Positions 26,082 to 35,594 of a stretch of 64,000 nt of DNA are shown one piece after another (the first letter of the stretch is position 1; every line of letters starts with the position of its first letter). Made by a program: the position numbers and the translations under genes. The stretch comes from Candidatus Omnitrophota bacterium (GTDB lineage: Bacteria > Omnitrophota > Gorgyraeia > Gorgyraeales > Gorgyraeaceae). The notes under the pieces are model-generated. The model saw only the letters and a list, made by a program, of their open reading frames with translations, was not told the origin of the DNA and did no database searches. The stretch is from positions 704 to 64,703 of the forward strand of contig DNHS01000011.1 in the NCBI GenBank assembly GCA_003485765.1. Direction: 5' to 3'.

Positions 26082-27143
26082 ATGAATAAACTGGACAATT
26101 TGGAATTCATAAAAAAACTGGACTGTTCGAATATGCTGAAATTTATTTCAGACTTGCCTGAACAATGCCGCGATGCATACGCAATTGGAAAATCCATCAA
26201 TATAAATAAACCCGCAGTGAATAATATAGTATTTGCAGGCGTGGGAGGGTCTGGCATAGGGCCTGACATGGTAAGGGTTTACCTGGGTGATGAGCTCAAG
26301 ATACCTGTATCAATATGCCGCAATTATACCTTGCCTGATTTTGTGGGAGAGAGAACGATTTTATTCTGTTCAAGCTATTCTGGCAATACTGAAGAGACAC
26401 TTTCTTGTTTTAAACAGGGCCTTAAAAGAAATGCTTTTATAATTACAATGGGTTCAGGCGGCAGATTAAAAGAGCTGTCTTCAAAAAACAGCAGTACTCA
26501 TATATCAATTCCTCCGGGATACCCTCCCAGGACAGCTATTGGCTACATGTCTATAACAGTGCTTGGTGTTTTAGTAAAGCTTGGGCTCATAAAAGATAAA
26601 GAAAATGATGTAAAAGAACTTTTTTCTATACTTACCGATGTCAGAGATAAAGAAATAGGTTTTAGCGTCTCTATGGAAAAAAATATTTCCAAACAAATAG
26701 CTGTTAAACTCTATAAAAAGTATCCCATAATATATGGCACGGCTGATACCACAGAAGCTGTAAGCAATAGATGGAGAGAGCAGATCGCAGAAAACGGAAA
26801 GGCGCTTTCATCCAGCAATACGCTGCCTGAAATGAATCACAACGAGATAGTCGGCTGGAGGTTTCCAGAAAACCTTCTTAAAGATTTCAAGGCCATAATA
26901 CTTTACGATAAAGATGATCATGAAAGAACAAAGGAACGCGTAAGAATTACCAGCGAGATTATAAAAAAATCAGGTGTAGAGGTTATGGTATTGAAAAAAG
27001 ATAATGGCGGAAGGCTTGCGAGGATATACTCTCTTTTATATATAGGAGATTTTGTGAGTTTTTATCTGGCCATTCTTAATAATATTGACCCAACCCCGGT
27101 AGAGACAATAGATTATCTGAAAAAAGAACTAGGAAAGATATGA
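26082..27143 (+). CDS. SIS-domain phosphoglucose/phosphomannose isomerase
   Basis: 353 residues, like bifunctional archaeal-type glucose/mannose-6-phosphate isomerases. The first SIS domain has GVGGSGIGPDMVRVYLGD and CSSYSGNTEETLSCF; the second has YGTADTTEAVSNRWREQIAENGKA and the catalytic region LPEMNHNEIVGW. It probably interconverts fructose-6-phosphate with glucose-6- or mannose-6-phosphate. Overlaps the next gene by four bases. Confidence 0.88.
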   Translation: MNKLDNLEFIKKLDCSNMLKFISDLPEQCRDAYAIGKSININKPAVNNIVFAGVGGSGIGPDMVRVYLGDELKIPVSICRNYTLPDFVGERTILFCSSYSGNTEETLSCFKQGLKRNAFIITMGSGGRLKELSSKNSSTHISIPPGYPPRTAIGYMSITVLGVLVKLGLIKDKENDVKELFSILTDVRDKEIGFSVSMEKNISKQIAVKLYKKYPIIYGTADTTEAVSNRWREQIAENGKALSSSNTLPEMNHNEIVGWRFPENLLKDFKAIILYDKDDHERTKERVRITSEIIKKSGVEVMVLKKDNGGRLARIYSLLYIGDFVSFYLAILNNIDPTPVETIDYLKKELGKI

Positions 27144-27889
27144 AGGTTTTATTATTAGCCGCAGGGTATGCTACAAGGCTGTATCCATTGACATTAAATA
27201 CTCCAAAGCCGCTTCTTGAAGTAGCTGGCAAAACTGTCATGGGATATATATTTGATCTCATTGAGCCTTTGAAAGAAGTGGATGAGGTTTTTATTGCAAC
27301 AAATAAGAAATTCTACCAGAATTTTGAGGACTGGAAACAAAATTTTTCAAGTTCAAAGAAAATAACAGTTATAGATGACGGCACAACCTCTAATGAGACC
27401 AGGCTCGGGGCCACTGGGGACATAGAGTTTGTCATAGAAAAAGAAAATATATCGGATGATTTGCTGGTTCTTGCAGGAGATAATCTTTTCAAGGCAGACC
27501 TTTCTATATTTACAAATTTTTGCATATCGAAAAAGCCTTCTATTACAATAGGCCTTTATGATATAAAAGACTTGATTCTTGCGGCCAGTTACGGTATAGT
27601 ATCCATTGATAAAAATAATAAGATCATTGATTTTAAGGAAAAGCCTGCCAATCCAGCCTCTACTCTTGCGGCAATGTGTCTTTATTTTTTCCCAAAGGAA
27701 AGATTGGGCATAATGACGAGATACATGGGAATGGATAATGCGAAAGATGCGCCAGGTTATTTTCTGGAATGGCTTTATAAAAGAGAATCGGTATTTGGTT
27801 ACGTGTTTAAAGATAAAAAGTGGTTTGACATAGGAGATAAAAAATCATTAGAAGAAGCTGATAAGGAACTCAGAAAGGAGAAGGAGTAA
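27140..27889 (+). CDS. sugar-phosphate nucleotidyltransferase
   Basis: 249 residues, a Rossmann-like nucleotidyltransferase of the RmlA/ManC family. The nucleotide-binding motif is [20 protein letters not shown], a slight variant of GxGTRLxPLT, followed by VLAGDNLF and DFKEKPANP. There is no C-terminal left-handed helix. Coupled to the isomerase, it probably makes an NDP-sugar for envelope polymers. The nucleotide and sugar are not certain. Confidence 0.85.
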   Translation: MKVLLLAAGYATRLYPLTLNTPKPLLEVAGKTVMGYIFDLIEPLKEVDEVFIATNKKFYQNFEDWKQNFSSSKKITVIDDGTTSNETRLGATGDIEFVIEKENISDDLLVLAGDNLFKADLSIFTNFCISKKPSITIGLYDIKDLILAASYGIVSIDKNNKIIDFKEKPANPASTLAAMCLYFFPKERLGIMTRYMGMDNAKDAPGYFLEWLYKRESVFGYVFKDKKWFDIGDKKSLEEADKELRKEKE

Positions 27890-27891
27890 AA

Positions 27892-29058
27892 ATGCCTAAA
27901 GGAAAATATTACGTTACTTCGGAATCAGTTGGAGAGGGTCATCCTGATAAGTTGTGCGATCAGATTTCAGATTCAATACTGGATGAGGTTTTGCGTCAGG
28001 ATTCAAGGGGCCGCGTTGCGTGCGAGACATTTGTAACAATGGGCCTTATTATAGTAGGAGGAGAAATCACCACCACTGCTTATGTAGATGTAATAAATAC
28101 CGCGCGAAGAGTGGTTAAGGAAATAGGCTACACAGACCCTAAATATGGAATGGATTATAAGACGTGCGCTGTTGTAAATACGATACATGCCCAGTCTCCT
28201 GACATTGCGCAGGGCGTTGATAAAGGCGGCGCGGGCGACCAGGGTTTTATGGTTGGATACGCGTGCGATGAGACCAAAGAACTAATGCCTTTACCGATTA
28301 TGCTGGCGCATAAACTTGTCAGGAAAATGGCTGAGTTGAGAAAAAATAAAACGCTGAAATATCTTGGGCCTGATTCTAAAAGCCAGGTAACAGTTGAGTA
28401 TAAAGATGGCAAGGCAGTCAGGGTAAACTCAGTGGTTCTGGCGTGCCAGCACACGGAGGAGATACTGGATAAAGGCGGTGAACACATAACAGAAAAGGCA
28501 AGAAAAGAGATTATAGAAAAAATAGCAAAACCTATATTGGGTAAACTAGTTGACGATAAAACAGGATATTATGTAAATCAGACAGGCAAGTTTTTAATAG
28601 GCGGGCCGCAGTCTGATACTGGTATGACAGGAAGAAAAATAGTAGTGGATACGTACGGCGGAATCGTATCCCATGGAGGCGGGGCTTTTTCAGGCAAGGA
28701 TCCTACAAAAGTTGACCGCTCAGCTGCGTATATGGCAAGATATGTTGCAAAAAATGTAGTAGCCGCAGGCCTTGCCAAGAAATGCTGCATTCAGCTTGCG
28801 TATGTAATAGGGAAGGCAGAGCCATTGGCAGTAATGGTTGAAACCTTTGGGACAGGAAAGATTTCAGAAGAAAAGATTTCAGCGCTTATACGGGAACATT
28901 TTGACCTTACACCAAGAGGCATAATAACAGAGCTGGATCTTCTTAAGCCTATCTATAGAAAGACAGCTAGCTATGGGCATTTTGGCCGCGAGGAAGAGGG
29001 TTTTACATGGGAAGAAACTGACAAGGTTTGTCTATTAAAAAAGAGCTGCGCGATATGA
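27892..29058 (+). CDS. metK: S-adenosylmethionine synthetase
   Basis: 388 residues. All three domain signatures are present: [16 protein letters not shown] at the N-terminus, [16 protein letters not shown] and [19 protein letters not shown]. Makes SAM from methionine and ATP. An AAGGAGAAGGAG site precedes the ATG by six bases. Its stop overlaps ahcY (ATGA), joining SAM synthesis and SAH recycling. No SAM riboswitch-like structure is seen upstream. Confidence 0.96.
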   Translation: MPKGKYYVTSESVGEGHPDKLCDQISDSILDEVLRQDSRGRVACETFVTMGLIIVGGEITTTAYVDVINTARRVVKEIGYTDPKYGMDYKTCAVVNTIHAQSPDIAQGVDKGGAGDQGFMVGYACDETKELMPLPIMLAHKLVRKMAELRKNKTLKYLGPDSKSQVTVEYKDGKAVRVNSVVLACQHTEEILDKGGEHITEKARKEIIEKIAKPILGKLVDDKTGYYVNQTGKFLIGGPQSDTGMTGRKIVVDTYGGIVSHGGGAFSGKDPTKVDRSAAYMARYVAKNVVAAGLAKKCCIQLAYVIGKAEPLAVMVETFGTGKISEEKISALIREHFDLTPRGIITELDLLKPIYRKTASYGHFGREEEGFTWEETDKVCLLKKSCAI

Positions 29059-30311
29059 AATATGACATAACCAATATAAAATTAGCTCCTACCGGAAAAT
29101 TAAGAATAGAATGGGCAGATGAAAATATGCCTGTTCTGAAACTTATAAGAGAGAGGTTTTCTAAAGAAAAACCATTAAAGGGGGTAAGGGTAAGCTCGTG
29201 CCTTCATGTAACTACAGAGACAGCGGTTTTAATGAATACCTTGAAATCAGGAGGAGCAGAGGTAAATCTATGCGCTTCTAATCCTCTCAGCACTCAGGAC
29301 GATGTGGCTGCGTCCCTGGTAAAGGATTCTAATATCCCTGTTTTTGCAATAAGAGGAGAGGACAATAAATCCTATTATTCTCATATAGAAAGCTCTCTAG
29401 GGCTAAAACCGAACGTAACAATGGATGACGGCGCAGACCTTGTGTCCACTATCCATAAATCCAGGCTAGATCTTGTGCCGAATATATTAGGCAGCACAGA
29501 GGAAACTACCACCGGGATAATAAGGTTAAGGAGCTTGGAGCAGAATAAAAAGCTTCTTTTTCCTGTAATTGCTGTAAATGACGCAGACACAAAACATCTT
29601 TTTGATAATCGTTATGGCACAGGCCAGTCAACAGTGGATGGGGTTATAAGGGCTACAAATATTCTAATAGCAGGTAAAATTGTGGTTGTGCTTGGTTACG
29701 GTTGGTGCGGCAGGGGATTTGCCATGCGCGCAAGAGGTATGGGAGCCAATGTCATAATTACAGAAGTGGACTCTACTAAAGCGCTCGAAGCAGTAATGGA
29801 CGGTTATTCAGTAATGCCGATGAAGGAAGCTGCTAAAAAAGGAGATTTATTTGTAAGCCTGACAGGCAATACTACGGTTATTGCAGGAGAACATTTTAAA
29901 GTGATGAAAGACGGGGCAATAGTAGCTAACTCAGGCCATTTTAATGTTGAGATAGAGATACCTGCTCTTGAAAAAATGAGCTCAAAGAAACGAGTTATCC
30001 GTAACGGAGTTGAAGAATATCTTTTGAAAGACGGCAGGCGCATTAATCTTTTAGGAGAGGGCAGGCTTGTGAATCTTGCCTGCGCAGAAGGCCATCCTGC
30101 GATAGTAATGGATATGAGCTTTGCAAACCAGGCGCTTGCTGCTGAATATCTTGTAAAGAGCCATAAAAAGCTTGATAAGAAGGTTTACAGGATGCCTGAA
30201 GCAATAGATAAAGAAATAGCCAGGCTTAAACTCAAGAGCATGGGCATTCAAATAGACATACTTACCGCGTTCCAGAAGAAATATCTTTCCAGCTGGGAAT
30301 TAGGAACGTAA
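29055..30311 (+). CDS. ahcY: adenosylhomocysteinase
   Basis: 418 residues from the ATG at 29055, which overlaps the metK stop and has AAAGAG upstream. Hydrolyses S-adenosylhomocysteine to adenosine and homocysteine. The NAD-binding motif is [43 protein letters not shown] and [16 protein letters not shown] are family signatures. An earlier in-frame TTG at 29028 is less likely. Confidence 0.95.
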   Translation: MKYDITNIKLAPTGKLRIEWADENMPVLKLIRERFSKEKPLKGVRVSSCLHVTTETAVLMNTLKSGGAEVNLCASNPLSTQDDVAASLVKDSNIPVFAIRGEDNKSYYSHIESSLGLKPNVTMDDGADLVSTIHKSRLDLVPNILGSTEETTTGIIRLRSLEQNKKLLFPVIAVNDADTKHLFDNRYGTGQSTVDGVIRATNILIAGKIVVVLGYGWCGRGFAMRARGMGANVIITEVDSTKALEAVMDGYSVMPMKEAAKKGDLFVSLTGNTTVIAGEHFKVMKDGAIVANSGHFNVEIEIPALEKMSSKKRVIRNGVEEYLLKDGRRINLLGEGRLVNLACAEGHPAIVMDMSFANQALAAEYLVKSHKKLDKKVYRMPEAIDKEIARLKLKSMGIQIDILTAFQKKYLSSWELGT

Positions 30312-30319
30312 ATAATTCT

Positions 30320-30347
30320 GTAGGGGACAGGCATGCCTGTCCCCTAC
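30320..30347. terminator. perfect 28-bp palindrome between convergent ahcY and lptG
   Basis: Arms GTAGGGGACAGGCA and complement with no loop base. The outer nine bases GTAGGGGAC are the same as in the palindrome at 5366, while the inner ten differ and remain self-complementary. It lies between two convergent genes and abuts the lptG stop. Confidence 0.75.
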
Positions 30348-31441
30348 TAATTTCTTATCATTATTACCCCGATTAATCCAAATAATATATTTGCCAGGTG
30401 AGCTGAGAGGAATGCTGGAAGAGTTCCGCTTTTACCGAGGGCCATGCAGCTTGCCATAAAGGCATAATATATGAATCCTATCGCGATACTCATACCTATG
30501 CCTAATAGAGCAGTGGCTTTGCCTCTTTGCCTTACCCTCAATGCAAAACCAGCTCCTATTAATATCACCACAAGGTTTATAAAAGGAAGGCTTATTTTTT
30601 GATGCAAATCCACGCGGAGCCTTGTTATCAGCTTGGGAGATGTTTTGGAAAAATTCTTTGTATAATTTAATAGATCGCGAAAACTCATGTATTCATAGTT
30701 AGTGCCTTTTGATATAAGGTCTTTAGGTTTTTCCATATAAATTATCTTTTCCTGAAAAAATTCAGGCGAGCCGATAACTGTTCCTTTATTGTCCAATTTA
30801 TACGTTAATATATTTGAAAAAACCCATTTCCCATCCAGCCATTTCGCTTCATGAGCGCTTATCTTTAATGACACATTGTCTTTTTTGTCTTGCTCCAGTA
30901 TGGTAATACCCATTGCGGTTTTAGAGGTTGGATCGAAATTGTCTATGAATATGAGGCGGTTATCTTTGCCGTAAAGCGCGATATTGGATATCATTATTTT
31001 GTTAACAGGCTTACTTTTATCAATATTTTCTATAGAATTTGCTTTTATAGATTCTGCTTTTCTCATGCTCTGAGGCAGGATTTTTTCAGATATGCTAAAC
31101 ACTAATATTGTTATAGCAAACCCGATATATATAAAAGGCATTAGTATTCTATATATGCTTATCCCAGCTGAGCGCATGGCTGTTATCTCTCCGTATTTAT
31201 TGAGCGCGCCTAGGACATATATGGCGGAGATTAGGCTTGCCACCGGCGCGGTCTGTATGACAATCAAAGGTATTATTGATAGGTAATATTCCCACAGTAT
31301 TCCAATGTTAATATTTTGTTTCAGAATCTCATCCATGCGCCCAAAAAGATCTATAATAATGTAGAGCACGATGAATACCATAAGGCAATATAAAAAAGGC
31401 AGTATAAAATATTTAGTTATGTATTTATCTAATATTCGCAT
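30347..31441 (-). CDS. lptG: LPS export permease LptG
   Basis: 364 residues of the YjgP/YjgQ family: three membrane segments at each end (for example YFILPFLYCLMVFIVLYIII and PFINLVVILIGAGFALRVR) and a central periplasmic beta-jellyroll domain. Forms the LptB2FG ABC transporter that moves lipopolysaccharide from the inner membrane. The motif LGALNKYGEITAMRSAGIS is the coupling helix region. Follows lptF by 55 bases with a palindrome between. LptG rather than LptF by gene order. Confidence 0.88.
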   Translation of the reverse strand: MRILDKYITKYFILPFLYCLMVFIVLYIIIDLFGRMDEILKQNINIGILWEYYLSIIPLIVIQTAPVASLISAIYVLGALNKYGEITAMRSAGISIYRILMPFIYIGFAITILVFSISEKILPQSMRKAESIKANSIENIDKSKPVNKIMISNIALYGKDNRLIFIDNFDPTSKTAMGITILEQDKKDNVSLKISAHEAKWLDGKWVFSNILTYKLDNKGTVIGSPEFFQEKIIYMEKPKDLISKGTNYEYMSFRDLLNYTKNFSKTSPKLITRLRVDLHQKISLPFINLVVILIGAGFALRVRQRGKATALLGIGMSIAIGFIYYAFMASCMALGKSGTLPAFLSAHLANILFGLIGVIMIRN

Positions 31442-31451
31442 ATATTAACCT

Positions 31452-31494
31452 AAACAACTTTACATTTTGACAATGTCAATTTGTAAAGTTGTTT
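31452..31494. repeat. intra-operon palindrome between lptF and lptG, GACAATGTC core
   Basis: Arms AAACAACTTTACA and complement, 13 bases, around an inner TTGACA-A-TGTCAA. Almost identical to the copy at 10964. It fills nearly the whole 55-base gap between two genes that should be co-expressed. Confidence 0.75.
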
Positions 31495-31496
31495 GT

Positions 31497-32594
31497 TCAA
31501 GATTCTATGGTTTTGCGTAGCAGTACTATACCTACAGCTCCGATTATTATATTCGGCATGTACATCCAGAAGCCCGGGTTCCAAATGCCTTTTAAAGATA
31601 AAGCTATGCTCGCAGCCATTAATATATAATATACCACAATTACCCCTAGAGCTATGGCAAACTGTATGGTTTTTTCTCCGCGCCTGGTGAATATGCCGAG
31701 AGGTATGCCTATAATTATAAATACTATACTCGCAAAGGATATTGAAATCTTCCTATGGAATTCCGTGATAAGCGATGGGGTGTCTACATGGTACTTGCCA
31801 AGACGATCGATCTCGTTTTTTATTTCCTGAAAATTCATTTCCTTGGATTTTTTATCTGTATAACCGCTAGGCGCCATTGATTCGTCTATGTTTAGAGTAA
31901 GGTAATACGTTTTGAAGTTCAGTTTATAGAAATTTATCGGATTTTTAGGATTTGGCTCGTCGCTTGTGCCATTGATAAGCTTTAACTTGATCGCATTCTG
32001 ATTATCAAGCGTTATGAATTCTCCTCTTTCAGCTATTATAGTTCTCGTGGAATGTTCATCCTGCGGCTGATAAATGCGGACGCCTTTGAGTTTATTTTTA
32101 TCTATTCCATGTATGAATATTATATAGCCCTTGAAACTTTTTATAAATACGCCTGGCTCAAGATATGCGGCTGGAGTTTTTATGCCTATATTTTTTATAA
32201 TTTTTCTGGATTCAAAATGCATCCTGGGTATTAGATCGTTATTTAATACTATTGAAAGAAGGCTGAATAAAAGGCCTATTACAAGCAGGGGAAAGCTTAA
32301 CCTGTAGATATTTATGCCGCTTGAGCGGATAGCTACGATTTCATTATCTCCTGAAAGCCTGCCGAATACAAGCAGCGCAGAGGCCAATATAGACATGGGT
32401 ATGGTGTAGCTCAATAAAAACGGTATTAGATAAAGAAAAAGTTTACCCACGAGCCTTATATCCACACCTTTATTTATTACGAGCTCTGCGAGCTTTATAA
32501 TATTTCCCACCACAAGAGTAAATGTGAATATGATGAGGGAAAATACAAACATAACAATAATTTCTTTTATTATATAATTACGCAGTATTTTCAT
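31497..32594 (-). CDS. lptF: LPS export permease LptF
   Basis: 365 residues, YjgP/YjgQ family: MFVFSLIIFTFTLVVGNIIK and following segments at the N-terminus, LLVFGRLSGDNEIVAIRSSGINIYRL as the coupling region, a periplasmic middle, and IVFIIIGIPLGIFTRRGEKT plus two more segments at the C-terminus. Its start overlaps the comF stop by four bases. Its presence implies a lipopolysaccharide-bearing outer membrane. Confidence 0.88.
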   Translation of the reverse strand: MKILRNYIIKEIIVMFVFSLIIFTFTLVVGNIIKLAELVINKGVDIRLVGKLFLYLIPFLLSYTIPMSILASALLVFGRLSGDNEIVAIRSSGINIYRLSFPLLVIGLLFSLLSIVLNNDLIPRMHFESRKIIKNIGIKTPAAYLEPGVFIKSFKGYIIFIHGIDKNKLKGVRIYQPQDEHSTRTIIAERGEFITLDNQNAIKLKLINGTSDEPNPKNPINFYKLNFKTYYLTLNIDESMAPSGYTDKKSKEMNFQEIKNEIDRLGKYHVDTPSLITEFHRKISISFASIVFIIIGIPLGIFTRRGEKTIQFAIALGVIVVYYILMAASIALSLKGIWNPGFWMYMPNIIIGAVGIVLLRKTIES

Positions 32595-33307
32595 GCGCTA
32601 TCTCCCCTCGCCAGGGTTATAACCTCTACGTGTCTTGCGCCTGCATCCTTGAGGACTCTTGAGCATTCGTTTACAGTAGAGCCTGTTGTAAAGAGGTCAT
32701 CTACCAGCATTATATTTTTATTGCGGACAATTAAACTGTCTTTTAAAAAGAAGCTCGAGTATAAGTTTTTTATTCTAGCTTCTCTTTTAAGTTTGCTTTG
32801 AAGCGGTGTATCTTTTGTTTTCTTTAAAGTGTTTCTGGAATAAGAAATACCAAGTTTTTTTCCTAAAGCTCTGGCCAGGATATCGGCGTGATTAATTTCT
32901 CTTCTGAATAATCTATCAGGATGCATTGGTATGGGTAGAATCATCTGAGCGTCTTTTCCGATATTATATTTTTTCATGAAACTAATAATTAAAGTTGTGA
33001 AATCTGTTGAAAGAGAGGTTATTTTTTTATATTTGAAATCATGAATCAAGTCTTTTAGCAGCCCGTCGTAACAGCAGGCTGACCAGGCCCTGTCAAAATA
33101 TAGCTTATATTTTTTACAGTCTGGACATGTGGCTATTAATTCAGAACTTCCTTTAAGCTGCCTGCCGCATTTTACGCAGAAAGGAGGGAGTCTTTCTTTT
33201 ATCTTCTTAGCGCAATCATCGCAGATGTTGCGGTCAAATTCATTTATCTTTTTAGAGCAGGCCCTGCACAGGGCAGGATAGAATAGATTTATTATTGCCC
33301 CTAACAT
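32591..33307 (-). CDS. comF: ComF-family phosphoribosyltransferase
   Basis: 238 residues. N-terminal zinc-finger pairs (CRAC, CDDC, CVKC, CPDC) are followed by a type I phosphoribosyltransferase domain with the PRPP-binding motif IMLVDDLFTTGSTVNECSRV. In transformable bacteria ComF supports DNA uptake; the biochemical reaction is unknown. Heads the comF-lptF-lptG operon. Confidence 0.9.
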   Translation of the reverse strand: MLGAIINLFYPALCRACSKKINEFDRNICDDCAKKIKERLPPFCVKCGRQLKGSSELIATCPDCKKYKLYFDRAWSACCYDGLLKDLIHDFKYKKITSLSTDFTTLIISFMKKYNIGKDAQMILPIPMHPDRLFRREINHADILARALGKKLGISYSRNTLKKTKDTPLQSKLKREARIKNLYSSFFLKDSLIVRNKNIMLVDDLFTTGSTVNECSRVLKDAGARHVEVITLARGDSA

Positions 33308-33383
33308 ATGATAAATATAACATAATGAACGAATAAAATCAACCTACAGTTAATCGTCCTCCTCGCGCAATGTTACAAATTTC

Positions 33384-33412
33384 TTAACATTGTTGCATTT
33401 TTATGCTATATT
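33384..33412 (+). promoter_or_regulatory. candidate promoter giving a leaderless message
   Basis: TTAACA at 33384, 17-base spacer, TATATT at 33407. Transcription would begin within a few bases of the ATG at 33421, which has no ribosome-binding site, so a leaderless mRNA is plausible. The inverted repeat CAATGTTA/TAACATTG at about 33369-33393 overlaps the -35 region. Confidence 0.45.
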
Positions 33413-33420
33413 GTCCAGAT

Positions 33421-34152
33421 ATGGAAGATAATAATATTGATAATATAGAGCAAAAGATAAAGAATCTTGAAGAATGGAACAATGAGCGCGCAAATATCAA
33501 GCCTATTCTAGAAACGGCTGTTGACTGCCATAATAGGGCGCGGCGTGAATCGTATTGGAAGAACTACGAAAAGGCATCGGAGTTTTTCAAACAGGCTATT
33601 GAAAACTATAAAAGCGCGCTAAAACTCAATCCAAAATATTATCTTCAGGATATTATCGAAAGGGTGGATTCTGTTATAGGGGAGTATATGAATAATATTT
33701 TCAACCTCAAAATTTCTGGCGATAGGTTGAAGACCGAACAAGGCGTAATAGAATATATGGAATTTATAGAAAACCTTAACTCTGAAGAAAAAAAATACAT
33801 AGACCAGTATGAGATAGCCCTAAGCTATTTTAAGATAGGAGCTATATATTTTGAGGATGGTAATTTTGACAGGGCATATGAATTTTTTAACAAAACGGCA
33901 AGCCTAGAGTGCAACAGGCCTTTTCTAAATAGAGACACTTATTTTAAGATAGGGCAAATACTTTTTAATAAAAAAAGATTCAAAGAAGCCCTTGTGAATT
34001 TTATCTCCGTGCTTTCTTTTGACAGGGACAATATAAATGCAGTTAACCATCTTGATAAATGCTTAAAGGAATTAAAAATATCCGAACACAGGTTTAAATT
34101 CTTGTCTGCAACGCCTAATGAGGCAAAGAAACTTATAATGGAGGTGTTATGA
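33421..34152 (+). CDS. TPR-repeat protein
   Basis: 243 residues from the ATG at 33421 (an in-frame ATG at 33403 lies across the -10 box). Two or three tetratricopeptide-type units: YEKASEFFKQAIENYKSALKLNPKY, SYFKIGAIYFEDGNFDRAYEFF and TYFKIGQILFNKKRFKEALVNF. No signal peptide, so a cytoplasmic scaffold. Overlaps the PilZ gene by four bases, suggesting it works in c-di-GMP signalling or surface-structure assembly. Confidence 0.75.
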   Translation: MEDNNIDNIEQKIKNLEEWNNERANIKPILETAVDCHNRARRESYWKNYEKASEFFKQAIENYKSALKLNPKYYLQDIIERVDSVIGEYMNNIFNLKISGDRLKTEQGVIEYMEFIENLNSEEKKYIDQYEIALSYFKIGAIYFEDGNFDRAYEFFNKTASLECNRPFLNRDTYFKIGQILFNKKRFKEALVNFISVLSFDRDNINAVNHLDKCLKELKISEHRFKFLSATPNEAKKLIMEVL

Positions 34153-34532
34153 TAAACGATATCTTCAAGGAAAAAAGAAAGTATCCCAGAGTTGAATTAA
34201 AGCTGAGCGCCAAGTATAAAGTGCTTGATTACGAACAGGTATTTCAGTTTACGAGGACGGAGAATATTTCTGCGGAAGGCGCGTCCTTTGAGTCCAGGGA
34301 ACTCTTAAAGCCGGGGGTTTATGTGCAGCTTGAAGTAGATCTTGAAGATGCACTTCCGCCTATATCCATGGTGGCTGAGATAAGATGGATAGGAGATATA
34401 AAATCTGATAGAGATAAGAAATATATCAATGGCGTCAAGATTATAAGCATGCCTGTGAAAGATGAAGCCAGATTTTTAAGATATTACTGCGACAAAATAG
34501 TTGAGAAGTTATCAGCTTATCTTAGAAAATAG
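34149..34532 (+). CDS. PilZ-domain protein
   Basis: 127 residues, a single PilZ domain. The two c-di-GMP contact motifs are visible: the basic EKRKYPRVEL at the N-terminus and NISAEGASFES. It probably binds c-di-GMP and acts on the protein encoded upstream or on a surface appendage. Coupled to the TPR gene (ATGA). Confidence 0.82.
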   Translation: MINDIFKEKRKYPRVELKLSAKYKVLDYEQVFQFTRTENISAEGASFESRELLKPGVYVQLEVDLEDALPPISMVAEIRWIGDIKSDRDKKYINGVKIISMPVKDEARFLRYYCDKIVEKLSAYLRK

Positions 34533-34554
34533 TATAAACGAAAGGGGGATTAGT

Positions 34555-34941
34555 ATGGTAATGCGTTTAATTATGATTTTTGTGTTACTGACGGGTTTGA
34601 CCGGCTGCCTCAAAAAGGCTGTAGATGAAAATGCGTCCATGGAGTCTGCTGTTACAGAAGAGGCGGTGGTAGATGTTGCTCAAGAGCCGCAGGCTAGCCA
34701 AGGGAAAAGCGTTTCTGTGGAACCTGCTGTTAGTCAGGCGGCAACGGTTGAAAAACCAAGTGTCCAGGATATACAGCAGGCTTTGAAAAATGCCGATCTT
34801 TATGAAGGCAAGATAGATGGCATCCTTGGCCCAAATACCAGAAAGGCTATAGAAGCTTTCCAGTCTCAGAATGGTTTAAAAGTAGATGCTAAGGCCGGCC
34901 CAAAGACATGGCAGAAACTAAAAGAATATCTTGTTAAATGA
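34555..34941 (+). CDS. peptidoglycan-binding lipoprotein
   Basis: 128 residues from the ATG at 34555, which follows AAAGGGGG. The signal ends in a lipobox LTGC at about residue 17. An acidic, Ala/Val-rich linker follows, then one PG_binding_1 domain: VQDIQQALKNADLYEGKIDG and LGPNTRKAIEAFQSQNGL. It probably tethers the outer membrane to peptidoglycan or guides an enzyme. Overlaps the next gene by four bases. Confidence 0.85.
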   Translation: MVMRLIMIFVLLTGLTGCLKKAVDENASMESAVTEEAVVDVAQEPQASQGKSVSVEPAVSQAATVEKPSVQDIQQALKNADLYEGKIDGILGPNTRKAIEAFQSQNGLKVDAKAGPKTWQKLKEYLVK

Positions 34942-35594
34942 ACCCAGATAATCAAAAGAGATATGATATAATTTATGAAGATGAGCATATTTTTATAATC
35001 AATAAACCTTCCGGGATATTAGTGGTGCCTACCCCAAAAGGAGAAACAAATACCCTTACGGATCTTTTGAATCAGGAGTTGGATAGGCGTGGCGCTTTGG
35101 CCAACGCCTATCCATGCCACAGGATTGACAGGGAGACATCAGGCCTTATAATTTACGCAAAAGGCAAATCTATCCAAGATGCCATGATGGAGCAGTTTAA
35201 AAAACATCTTGTAAAAAAGACGTATATCGCTTTTGTTCACGGCGCTGTGCGGAAAAACTCTGACACCTTACAAGGCAATGTTTACAATAAAAAGAAAAGA
35301 AAACGAGAGTTCATGATCACGAAATTCAAAGTCCTTGAAAGAAGAAAGGATTTTACGATAGTCGAGGTGAAGCCTGTTACCGGAAGGACAAATCAGATCA
35401 GGATACATTTTAAAGGACTTGGCCATCCCTTGGTTGGAGAGAGCGTATATGCCTTCAGGAAGGATTTTAAACTGAGATTTAAAAGGGTTGCGCTTCACGC
35501 AAAGGCATTAGAATTCAATCATCCTGTAACAGGAAAAAGAATGAATTTTAATTTGCCGTTGCCGGATGATATGGTAAACTTTATACAAAAATGA
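34938..35594 (+). CDS. RluA-family pseudouridine synthase
   Basis: 218 residues, catalytic domain only, without an S4 domain. The active-site aspartate is in CHRIDRETSGLIIYAK. GRTNQIRIHFKGLGHPLVGE is the second family motif. It isomerises uridine in rRNA or tRNA; the target position is not predictable. Four-base overlaps at both ends. Confidence 0.9.
   Translation: MNPDNQKRYDIIYEDEHIFIINKPSGILVVPTPKGETNTLTDLLNQELDRRGALANAYPCHRIDRETSGLIIYAKGKSIQDAMMEQFKKHLVKKTYIAFVHGAVRKNSDTLQGNVYNKKKRKREFMITKFKVLERRKDFTIVEVKPVTGRTNQIRIHFKGLGHPLVGESVYAFRKDFKLRFKRVALHAKALEFNHPVTGKRMNFNLPLPDDMVNFIQK

Noticed and set aside
27700..27892. SAM-responsive riboswitch before metK
   Set aside because: The upstream bases are the coding end of the nucleotidyltransferase, with only two bases between genes.
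33350..33370. Another GTCATTGCGA-type element (CCTCCTCGCGCAATG)
   Set aside because: Only a few bases match one end; no second end or palindrome is visible.
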